DNA from: Mimachlamys varia
Lineage: Eukaryota; Mollusca; Bivalvia; Pectinida; Pectinidae
Length of the DNA stretch: 64,000 nucleotides
Direction of reading: 5' to 3'
Assembly (NCBI GenBank): GCA_947623455.1
Contig: OX392533.1
Coordinates: 33,478,229 to 33,542,228, forward strand
Shown: positions 26,901-39,500 of the stretch, piece after piece
How the letters are laid out: each line of letters starts with the position of its first letter
How positions within the stretch are numbered: the stretch's first letter is position 1
Position numbers and translations under genes: made by a program
Notes under the pieces: generated by a model
Seen by the model: only the letters and a program-made list of their open reading frames with translations
The model's database searches: none
Told to the model about the DNA's origin: nothing

Positions 26901-29900
26901 TATATAATGCTAAACGAAGTGCGCAAAATACGAAAGTATTTCAACTGTTTACAGTACTGAGGTACTATCAACATTTCTTCCATTGACTTCCGAAGTTGAT
27001 GTCAATGGGACTTTATCGTCATGCATACATTTAACAAATTAAAAAACAACATCAAAAATGCAACAATGAGTACGTACTTCGATGCCGATCCATAAGCTTT
27101 CTGGAATTCTGACAAACTCAGAGAATTTCTTTACAGTAAATCTGGATAAACCAATGGGAACATTGAGCGGTTTATCAATGTAAACCAAGGCTTTTTGCTT
27201 TGTTCCAAAGTTCATTTTCGTCCCAATGAACGACTTGTACGCTCTATCAACTCTAAACGCAAGATCCAATTCCACGGAGTTTCTGGGCTTTTCTATCAAA
27301 AGTTCTACGTTTCTGGTGGCGTCTTTGTGTGCGGTGATGGCGTCCTTTAATTTCTTCAACAGCATCGCCACTGCAGGCGCTTCCTCGATCTGATTCTCGT
27401 CTTTGGTTTGATCTTTTTCTTGACCAACAAAAGCTGCTGTACGGGAAAGGTATGTAGATATTATAATATATTTAACTTGTATAATAATTTGTTATCAAAT
27501 GTGATCTGAAATTCGATGTTATACCATGAATATCTTTAGCACTCGACAAATGTTTATTATTATTTTCCAAACAACAAACAGAAAATGATTGTTACAAATG
27601 GTGTTTTAAAGCTAAATGTGTCACAATCGTTATGTTCAATGTATGCCTTGTACACGTTTTCATCGAACTTCATGTTATTCTCTTCATAATCACACAAAGG
27701 CAGTTGAAGCTTGCAGACTATTTTGGAGATCGATGATTTCGAAATATATTCCTTACATCATTGAACAAACGTAATATCAAATCGGTTAAGTATTAGATTC
27801 ACTCGGATACACTGTCCAATATTATTTGAAGGGTTACTTCATTTAAAGGCCCTATAAATAAATTCCTTTTGATTAATATATTTTTTTAGGAAAACGGCAT
27901 TGAAATGGGTATTTGTATGTCTAAATGGAAGAGGGTATTAAACATTTTTTAACATTTTCAAATGTCATTGTTTTTCAAGCTGTCATAAAATTTCCAGTAT
28001 GAACAAGACAGCATGCATTCCTACAAAATGTATAGTAATGATGGAATGACGTCCTTTTGATGTTACATCAAGTTCAAGCTTTATATAATTCTTATTCATA
28101 ACATATGAACCTCGTTTTCTCGAACTTGTAAAACGCAAAGACCCCGTTTAATTCTAGATATTTTTTAGTTCTCTGTCAAGCTTTGGACTAGCAATCAAAC
28201 TCGTTCAATTCGAATATTAGGATAACTCGAAGTTTTCCTATTGTCCCATCGACTTTGAGATATCGATGTTAAACTATATATAATATGTTGGTAAAGATGG
28301 TTTGGTGCCTTTCTCTATGTCATTCCGTTCAACATAATGTGAATTGCTTATGCATCAACATTTTCTACACATTTGCTTGCGTTTTAGTCGACATTTTTGT
28401 ACTGAGAGGATTGGCTGATATATGAATCTAAAGTAGTCTTTTGACCGCATGATACTGATATAGATTTTCTAATCTGTTTTGCAAGTTGAAACACAGCCAT
28501 ACATACTTCCGACTTCAATATCTAATCCAGGGCTGCGCAACTCAATAAGCGCAGACAAGGGAACGCGTTTCAATGTTTCATCTCTAGTCAGTGTTATGTT
28601 CTTAAGGATCACGTCTGTCATTGGCAGAAGGGGTAGGATGGCAGCTATTAGGCCGAATGTTTTCACTGGATCGGTTGTTGCGTCGTCTGCAACAGAAGAA
28701 AATATATTGAGTTAATTTGCATATTGCAAAAAAATTTGGGGCTGTCCCAACCATAAACATAACTAACTCCCAACAACTCCCCCCCCCCCCCCCCCCCCCC
28801 CCATCATAGTTGTGAAGGGCTAGTGGTAGCGGAGGGACTGATGCCAAACCATGTGGTAGTAGTGGCACATGATGTTCGATAGAAGGGGATTTTTCACTTA
28901 TTCAGCCATCAAGACACATGTGAAACCGTCCGGTTCAATGGTTAGGAATGCAATTTAGTTAATTGTGAAGTTACAAGGTGAATGAGGTCAATTCGCCATA
29001 CAGGAATATATTGTCATATATTCATATGAAATGTTGCCAATTAATACATGTTTACAATACAGAAAAGACAAAATGCAAAAATGTTGAAACTGAAAATGGG
29101 ATAAATGCATCAACATTAAATTAAATTCGGCAAATCTTTTACTTCATGTTATAAATTACCTGTTGTAGATCAATATCGTCATAAAATATTCAGGTATTTC
29201 ATTACAAGTTCGTGACACCCATGTAAAAACATTAGAATACGATGTATACCATACCTGGTTGAGTTGTTACTAAACATTTGTACAGGGACTGTAGATCGGG
29301 ACTGCGGTTTTCCACTACAGCTATACTGATACTGTCGCCCAAAGATACCACCGTATCCTGTGTAAGCGCGTTAGTGGTTCGACCTAGAAATTTTACACAA
29401 AATATGCTAATGACTAGAACATATCAGATGGATCGAATACTAGCTATGCGAATGCACCGTCATACATGAAGTGAGTTTGAATGACGAAATATACGACGCA
29501 TATATCGCAATGATTGACAGTTAAGTACTTATTAAAGTTCATAGTTATCAATATAAATTGTAATTGTAATTCCTTCTATCACACGGGCAAAGTCTGCACA
29601 GCTTACAGAGCTGTGATACAACTATTTGAAATTAGACTCTATTTTTCTAAACATTTCTCAAAATTTCTGAATATTTTCATATACAAAAAAAACAAAAGAA
29701 TTTTAAGATATATACTTTAAATGTTGTATTTATTTATCATTGAGGCATTTTCAAACCTAATAAATGAAAACATCACGGAAAATAAAACTAACAAATAAAT
29801 GCCAGGGTTTATAGACAGCCTGCTACGATGCATACAATGTACCTTCAAAAAATAAACATGTTTATGACTTTTTCACTTAAAAACATAGATTTACTGACAT

Positions 29901-30545
29901 TGTTGTCTTAAAATTATGAATATGCTGATCAGCAACATTATTATATGCAAAAAACAAATGAATAATTATTTCAATACACTATTTATTCACCCAAACTCTA
30001 TTTTCATAGACCCAAAATCTACAAAATTAAAATCTTTGGAATATTTATATTGGATAATGTCATGCTTCACCTTGTTTTTTTTTTTCAATTTTCTTAATTC
30101 TGTTGTGGGTTTTTTTTCTATATAGCTATAATTATTCGCCTCTTTCTATTTTTTTCTACGGTGTTTCATTGATTCAACTAATCTAAACTTAATCACTCTA
30201 AACCATAATATAAGGTTGTACTTTACCTACCTTGAGTAACATCAATCTGAACAGTGCTGTCCTTCGGGCACATGATCTTTACCATTGCATTACGACTGAC
30301 AATGGTAGATTGGACATCGTCCAGCAACTCTTGAATGGTAAACACTGCAGAAGTCTCAGCCGATATGAGTTCCTTCACAGCCAGGGTAGCGGATATATTG
30401 ACTGAATAGATGCACGGATGAAATTATGTTACATGGTGTATATGGAATACAAATTTTAATTAAAATTATATGACTGCACAATCAGCATCTTGTAAACTAT
30501 ACAATTTGTCCAAAATGAATTACAATGTATTGGTTTCGATCTGCT

Positions 30546-30577
<32 letters not shown>

Positions 30578-33500
30578 GGGGTTGTGCTTCTTTTCTTATC
30601 ACATTCAGTATCAACCCGATACTTCAATATTAGTCGACCAGTGGTTTATACTTGGAGTTTAAAGTTATATAAAGTGATCTGAAAAGGAAATAAGGAAAAG
30701 ATAAACTGACAATTAAATAATATATTAGGGCAATTGGAAGGGCTATCATTCAATGCATTTATATACTGATGTGCAAATGGAACGGTATGCACGAGAGATA
30801 TATAACGGATGAAAAAAGCGGAAATATTTGAAACAATAGCACACTGCATAGGTACATGTATATTCAGTGATTGGAAATAGTCAATTAACAGCTAGTACTT
30901 AGTATTTGTATTCAATAAAATATATAGACATTCTTAGAATCTATATGAATATCTATAAAGTCTACTTTGTCAAAAAGACAAACATCGACAAAATACCTGG
31001 AAAAAAGCTATAGAAACATATATAATGGGAGAAAAAAAAGACGGTGTTCATAGTATCTCGTAAACATTTAAGCAATTGTATATGCTTATGTACTTTGTAA
31101 GACAAATTCGCACAAGCCCTTACAGGATAACATATCAAAAGGGGCTAAAGATTATATGTGTCATGATTGAGCTACACTCTAAGTTACAGCTTTCACCCCA
31201 AATCGATGAGCTTAAGTCACACAAAGGAATGCTTCTTTTGAATTAGTGACAGAAACAACAGAACGCGTGCGTACATGATTTAAGCAATGTCATACATCTA
31301 TGTCCTCCTTCTAAGTCTAAAATTTCAAACCAATGGTGAATAACAGTGGGTTTAGATTTAATAAATATACTGCGCCAATATTGATGAAAAAATCTCAACC
31401 TTAAAGAAAAGTCTTGAAGTTAGCATTGTGATTAAACTCATTCTTGATAGCCATGTGGTTTGATAATGGTGTATGATATCCAGTGATCTGTGACAATCTG
31501 AGTTCGTTATTGCGGGGAAAAGTTTAATAACGCAGCACGTAAATAGTTTGCTTTTCATGAAGTATTGATAAAAACACATATTTAAAAACACATTCTATAC
31601 CGACGTATCTTTAATAGATTCCGAAAAATGTGTTTGTCATTATCTAAAGATTAACTTTCTATTTCGTTTAGGTTATCGGGGGATAACTACAAAGAAACAG
31701 AGGTAAATTCAATAACCAGTTATGAATGATTTACCCGTTTTTCTTTGTAGTGATCCCCCGATAACCTTATCAAAATAGAAAGTTTATCCTTATATTATTT
31801 GTGAAATGTTCGTAACTATTTTGTTCAGTATAATCATATCTTCGGGCACACATTTTTTTTCAAAACTAATAAACGGGAGAATGGTTCAATAAATGTAACA
31901 ACATGGGATTTGCATAAATCGTTGTAGCTCCGCCCAAGTTTATTGTTTGTGACGTCACACAATAGTGTTTTCAAACTTGAGGATTTTATATAGCTCCCCA
32001 ACATGTATTGTTGTCGACGTCATAAAAAAATTTGGCACGTGTTTGACTACAGTTATGAGGTTATACTGAAAGTTAGTGGAACAACAGTTATCGAGTGAAT
32101 GTCAGTGTAGACTGTAAATATATTCCGAATATTCTTATTTATTTCAAATAAATGACTTCATCAAGAATGATTTTCCCATTTTCATTCACTTCATTCATTA
32201 TAATTAATCTTATGAACACCAAATGGGACATAAATCTCTCGTTGTCATTTTAACTGTACAATAATGAAATATTTCTCGGGTGAAACTATCAAAGTTAAAG
32301 CTGCTATATTGTCATCAACAAATTAAAAAAGAACGTTTCAATCATTAATGACTTATATTTATATTATTAGATTGATGTAATATCTTACCTTTCTGCTCTT
32401 TTTCACAGGTATCTTGACAGCGTCCAGTCGCAGTACATCTTTTCTGTAAGAATTAAGATAAAAATCTTTAGAAGTTATAACGTGATGTTAATCATTATAA
32501 TAAAGTTGAATGCGGTATGCTGATAAATGAATATATGGCATGTAATATCAATCCATAAAGAGATAAAGCATCAAAAACAGGGCAGCAGGTGGCAGGTCAG
32601 TAAACAATTGTGTCTCTTACTTATTTCATTTTAAGTATTTTGTTTTTTACTTGTTATTTAGTTCACTTCATTTGCGCGAGGTTCACTTGACTTCATCAGC
32701 CGATGTAAACAGCAAAGTAGACAAACAATCCTTATATTTACGTTAACTATCTTTAATTCCCCGTCATCCGCATGTACTTTAAGCTGCCGGCGTCACACGG
32801 TGCTTTACCTTTGTTACATTGTTGCACACTTATCGTCATGTACGTACATACGCGGAACAGATGATAGCTAGCTTCATTCATCACTTGGGAACAGAAAAGA
32901 TGTAGTTCAGAGACAAGATTTTTATTTTTTGGCTTTTATATGTGCTGTTATCATACCTCTCAAACTTTTATTTTCATTAAGAATTGATTGAAATGCCTTT
33001 TCGGTATGAAATGAATTACTAGAGTGTTTTTTGAGCAGTTTGCATCGCGCAGCAGTAAATAAACTACGTTGTGATTTGGTCACAGTCGAAGCGAGTCGTA
33101 AAAAGTTGCCGGAAGTCAGATTTCGGTTAGGCCTAAGCATATTGAAAACGTCTCATAACAGTCAGTGGATTTAGGCATGTATAGCTTATTGATGAAGGTA
33201 TGATGAATGGTATTGGTGACATGAAATCAACTGGATTAATGATTTGACGTTTTTTAATTTGGGATATTAACCGAAAACTTAATATTTAGCTTTAAAAGTA
33301 AGCACACGGTACAGTTACTGACAAGATCACAGGTGCCTGAGAATTCGTTACATCTGCTTTTGGAAATAAACTAATGTTTTTATAGTATGTTACGCTTGTG
33401 GAGGTTAAGATCAGTTTCCGATAAAATACCATCCTAATAAAACTCCTCGGAAGTATAAATTTATTCTAGACACCGTGGTTTAGGTCCAAAAACTACGCTG

Positions 33501-36500
33501 TTAGTGTAACAAATTCTCGGGCCTCTATGAGCAAGCTAGGTCAGGCCCTAACGTAGATCTAGTCTAGCTAGCTTATCAGTTTCGTGAACATGTTACATTT
33601 GTCGAATAATAGAAAAAACATATGTAACTTCTTAAAAGAGAACGGATTGCTGTGACGAATCTCAAACATTTTATTTTAGTATTGGACATGGAAAAAATGC
33701 GAAATCTGCCGACGGGCAGATGATCCCATTTGCATTAAACGCACCATCATCGAGGGAATCAATGAGGAATTTAGGACCAACATATCTTGAATAAATGCTT
33801 TCGCAAATGTCAGAATTTTGTTATATCAAGTATTATTGAAGCTATGTGTTAAATGATATTTGCATAACTATTTGGCATGTAAAACAGCTGTTTTACGTGT
33901 GTAGTACACCCGTACATTATTGCACACAGTTCGTCTAGGACGATACACTGTAAACAAATGTATTACTTCTCCAGGAACGAAAAAGCGCGTGCCCCACTTG
34001 TTTCATAGGGAAATGAAGCAACCACAGTTTACTAGTTTCATTGAGGCGGAGTGAAGTGAAAATGTTAATATTAATTCATGCAATTTGTTTTATTGTGGTT
34101 TTCTGTAAAATAAACATTCTCATTAAACAATCAACATTTGTCTTACATAAATGATAAGCTTAATGGAGAGTATCCATATGATAAAATCATGTCACTGCTT
34201 TGATGTGTACATCACAGTTGCAACAGCATGCTACTTCTGCTAACGGGTATACGGAGCAATGCGTTTCTGGTTGGCATAGGTTAGAATTGAAAATTAATAA
34301 GCGTAAACAAAATCATAATCCGAACTAAAAACGATTAAACTAGGGGCAAAATAGGAGCAAAGGAAAGATTTTCATGAAGAGCATCTAAAAAGTACAAGTG
34401 AATAAGACCAGGCCCCGCTTGTATAAAAATACTTAAGTGTTGAGATTTCCTCAAATCTGAGGATTTCCTCAAATTATTTGAGTTTCCTCAAAAGGACTTG
34501 CAAAAACCTTCCTCAACTCAAAATTTCTCAATTTCCTCCTTAACTTTGAGATTTTCCTCAAGTTCACTTGTTCAAAAGTAAAATCTGTAGTTTTCCTCAA
34601 ATAAATCTGAGAAATTCCTCAAAATTTTGAGGGAGCTACAAAGCAACCTCAAATATGCCTAATGAAGTACAACTCATAAACAAACTTAAGATATATGCTT
34701 TAAATAAATAAATGACATGTAATTAATAAGCATTTTGTACCTATAACTATTCTAGATACTTTAGTAGAGTTTTAAACATTATTTAGAAAATGTAAAAATT
34801 GCACAATTTTATGTTTATATTTTTTTAATTGAAATTATTCTGCTCACAGGAAAGTTAATATTTTCACAAGTGTATTGATGGCCCATGGATTCAATGTGAA
34901 ATAACAACACATGAAATTGAAAATTTAAGAAATCCATTGAATCTACATGAATATTGGGGCTATGTTAAGAAATATACAAATGTACTGTACAGTAATATAG
35001 TTATACAGCAACGAGAAGGCACAGAAGTTATTGAGTTTTAAAAAAATAACAATTCTTCACAAAATTGTAAAATTTCAACTTGACTCTTGATTATTTTATT
35101 GATTTTCCCCCAATTCCTCTATTGGGTCCAGTGTGACATACATTGTATTAATTCTGCATCCTAAGGCAAGGATCCATACCCCCTTTTAAAAATAACTACC
35201 GTAATTTCTCACATATATTATAGGCCAAGTGCACACTTTTTTATGGAAAATTGAATTGGTCGCGATCATGTATCGTTAATTTTTCGGAGATTTTCGGAAT
35301 GATTAGAAATATCCTCACAGAAGAAACCAGTTATTATTTTTGTTTAATAATTCCTAGTTTGCATTATCTTTTTTTTCAACTACGAAAAGTTGCAATTGAA
35401 ATGCATATTATTTGATAAAATGTGCTAAATAAACTGGAATAAACTCGGTACAAGTATAACGTAGCCTAACTTTCAGGTCGATCAATGACTCCACGATATG
35501 AATTTAGACATGTGGTGAAATACATCTAAGTGTGAGATCGTTGTTGGCACTCTGAGGCTCAAAATACCTGTCTTGTATAAAAGCACACTGAAAGATTTAA
35601 TCCTGACAGTAGAAATGTGTCAAAAACGACATGGGAAGTTCGCCGGTTTGTGTACTGCAAAGAGTCAAGGTCTTGTTATAATATTAGCCGGTAGTAACCT
35701 ATTGGGTCACAAACATGCGTGATGAACTGACAACGATTAAAGTTACAGTTTGAAAAATAATTATTTAGGTTCTAAAAACAGTCCAATACATATCTATATA
35801 TATTTTTTTAAAAGAAGAAATGCTGAAATCCCGGTTTTGTGATTTTTTTATGTCTCGCAAATTCGACTGTAGGTGGTCCTCGTCGCACCTGTTTGAGTGA
35901 CTGCTTTTAGTACACTCATCCTAGTACACACCACTGCCGACTCTGTCGATGTCTAGACGCAACAGAAACTTCCAAAATCGTGTCCTAGTACACACAACTG
36001 CCGACTCTGTCGATGTCTAGACGCAACAGAAACTTCCAAAAGTTTTATATTCGATTTAATTGAATAATTTATGAAGGATATTTCCATGAAAACATCGTTA
36101 TATTTCAATTACCTTTATTAGGCCTCTTCGCCATTGGCGTAACGTAACCGTAACTTGCGCGAGGTGTCAAACAACCTCAGGCCTAATTAACGAGGCATTG
36201 TCTAAGTTTACTATTCAAAGGTGTTTGTTTTATTAACCTTAACTGGCGACCTACCTGGTTGGTGCTATCTCTCTAGGGCGACGACTTTTCCAGATTCAAA
36301 AAAAAAGTACGCAGTATACTTTTTGGAATTTTTTTTTCAACAATTTTTGGACCCCAAAAAGTACCTGCGTATTATACGCGAGAAATAATGGTATCACGTT
36401 AGGCAAAATTAATGTTCCCATGATACAAAAGAAGGGTTGTAAAGATTTAAATTTGATTTTCAGTTTTTTTTTGCCTAATATTAGATACCATTTCGAAAAA

Positions 36501-39500
36501 AAAAATCACTTTTTAATTTATTTTTATCCCAGACCATTTTCTTTCACGAAAGTTTCAGCCTCAATTTCTGAACAAAGCTGTAAACCTCATGAATTAGAAC
36601 ATTCCATAGTTTCAGAGGAACATGGGAGCACGAATAAGCGTCAATGTCTGAGGCGAGTTAAACAAGACTTTATTATATATTAGACTTTCAAGTTTAAATA
36701 AAGCATATTTCACATACACTTGTATGTCTATCTCATGATGCTGGTTAATCAATATACACTTGAATTGATATGGTTTATATTTACATTACATTTACATATT
36801 ACATTTTCTACACATCAGAAACATGAAAAATACAACATTACTTTTGAATTTTATACATTATCAAATCTTCACTTCATATTCTAATTTAAACTATGCATAC
36901 AACAACTGGACCAATGGGCCAGTATCATTCACTTGACAGTTTACGGGAAAATGTTTCACGTTGTTTATACGAGTTATCAACCTCCTTTACAAAAGAGTTT
37001 TCGATCGGATCGCTTACAACATCGCAAAAATTCTTAACTTTTCCTCAGCTAAGGACGTCCTCAAATTACTTGAGGAATTTTTATACAAGCCATATTTGAG
37101 GAAATCTCAGTTAAGGAAATCTCAACTTAAGGAAATCTCAAGTTGACATTTGTTTATACAAGCGGTGCCAGGTTTTCCGGAATAGTAAGCGTCTTCTGCT
37201 TCATTGACGGCCCCCGCCATGTAAATCTTTGTCACATCCAAGTAAACATAAAGTCCTCGAAATGAGAACCGAGTCATTGTCAATCATAACAGGTAAGCTC
37301 ACAAATGAGCATACTCAAAAACGTACATCTTCATACCACACAAAGACATAGAATATTTTTCAATAAGACAAAGATGGCGACTATAAAACTTGCCATAGTT
37401 CTGATCAACCTGCCTTTCTCTGGAAGTGAGTCGGCGTGCTGGCTACAAGGTTATACATGTATGTCTATATACAGACATTACGATGCCCTTGCCAAGGGCT
37501 TTTCTGTTTAATCTTAACTATATAATTTGAATGTAGAATAGTCTGGGAAGTATTACTAAAATAGTACACTGTACATGAATACGATATGTTATCAAAGGAA
37601 ACCGCTGGACAAATGTTAAGTAAATTAAGTAAGCCATGAGACTAGACAACGATGATTAAAATGTACATACATTACTGCGAAAGTAGAATTGTTTGTGGTG
37701 TGAACATTTTCGCTTTTGGTTGTTATTAAATCCCAGCGAAAATATCAACACGTGAACATATTTAACACCACTCAAACTCTCGAATGTATATTACTGATAC
37801 AGGAACAAAGTGCAAAATAGCATGATTGACAGTGACAACATTTCAACGCCGCGAACTATTTGGATGATGCTTTAGAAGCGAAAACATCCACGTGCGATAA
37901 CATTTGGTGTACTTACTTTGTTGTCAGGACATGGTTCCGTTTTTGTCTGGGCTAAGGTTAGTGTCGCAGTCAATGCCAGGAATGCGAGTGCTTGAAAAAA
38001 GAAAAGAATCATATTTGTATTCGAATATGGTGATATACAATGTAAAACTTAATATTTATGAACAATTTCCTAACCACAATTTATTTCATAGAAAATGAAC
38101 AAAATAGTCAGTATGTAAACGGTTACCTGAAAACAGTAAGCTTTGTTGTAATTTAAAAATGCAAATTTAAAATGATTATTTATGATTCATTTTGGTTTGT
38201 ATTACTCAAGTAAAATATTAAAGCAAACACTATATTACAAGACAATAATTCAAAATTAGCATGATGGTGGTTAATGAGATCGTCACTTTATTTGGTTTCA
38301 AAGGGGATCAACCGACAGTGATATACTTGCTTAGGGAGTCACAAGTGTTTCGGATTGCTGAGGGGATCGTTAGTTGGAGGTGGGGAAGCTAAGGGCATGC
38401 TTTCGGTTGCTGAGGGGGGAGTTTAGGAGCTGCGTTGCTCAGAGAATTGCCTACGACATGGGTCACGGAGGAGATCGCCAGTGACTTGAATTGGTGCAGA
38501 GATGGTTTCGAAAGTGCGATTTTTTTCGGAGGTGTTTGCCATTGGGTTGGGTTGCTGAGGGTATCACCAGCGACTTCATGTTTTGAGAGATCACAAGTGA
38601 CTTGGGTTGCTGATAGTTTCGAAAGGTAAAGTAACACACACCCATGTTGCACATGTGGCGATTGGTGTCGGCGGAAATCGCCAATGCTTTTCGTTTTGCT
38701 GGGAGTTTCGCCAGTGAGATTGGTTTCTGAGGGGATCGTCAATTTCTTGAGTTGGTAAGAGGATTGCCAGTGATACTGGTTTCTGGGGAGGGGTGGGGGG
38801 TCGCCAGTGAATAGGGTTGCTGAGAAGAGAACCAGTTTAGTTGCTAACGGGAGCACCAGTGAGTTTGGTTGATGGGGGATGTGAGTAAGACTTCTCTGAG
38901 GAAACGTCTTCTATAAATAGTTGGTACACACGTTTCATGGATGCGCTTCCTGTTTATAAACCCTTTTTAAGTTCCGTTTATGAACATTGGAACAAACAGT
39001 TATGTTTAGTAAGGTGTGCGTACAGTACATAAAAGGACACATAACTCATGTAATGATACAAAATAGACCAAAAATATTTGGGTTCGTTTGGTCTATTTTG
39101 CATTACGTCCTATTAACAGCTAGGGTCATCTATGGACGTGCCAGGTTTTTGAGGTGGAGTATCCAAAGAAAAAACACCGACTTATTATATCAAATGTAAT
39201 AAAACACAACTGTTTCTAATATGTCCTTGACGTTGCCATACTGGAAACAATGTCAAAACATTGAGAGATATTACAAAACATTATTTCATTAATTAAAACA
39301 ACGAAAATCTAGGTCGCCAATATCGTACAAAGCAAACGTCAGTTAAAATAATCAATGACAACTGAATTGAACGTAAAGAGTCAAAATCGAAACTTTCCAA
39401 CAATAAAATCGGACTGTTTTCAATTAACACCCATCAGCAATATGAATACCAACTGAAATAAGTGAAATCCAACAGGAAACAATGGTACAGTATATTGTTG

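Larger units (their letters stand above)
34413..37167. mobile_element. 2.76-kb TIR DNA transposon, non-autonomous, inside family B
   Basis: The ends ccccgcttgtataaa and tttatacaagcggtg are inverted repeats, flanked by ccagg at 34408-34412 and 37168-37172. Both ends continue into subterminal clusters of cctcaaatttgag-like short repeats (34438-34630 and 37040-37145). Joining the flanks restores an uninterrupted family B copy, which proves insertion. Only one ORF above 60 codons aside from end fragments is present (36420-36683), with no transposase motif recognised. Confidence 0.85.

Noticed and set aside
38010..38012. ATG before exon 2 as the REJ gene start (MILFFFQ...)
   Set aside because: It forms part of a strong polypyrimidine tract and acceptor, and the peptide lacks a basic n-region. 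The upstream 25-bp exon gives a better signal peptide in the right phase.
38389..38856. 155-codon minus-strand ORF
   Set aside because: It lies wholly in a degenerate minisatellite within intron 1.
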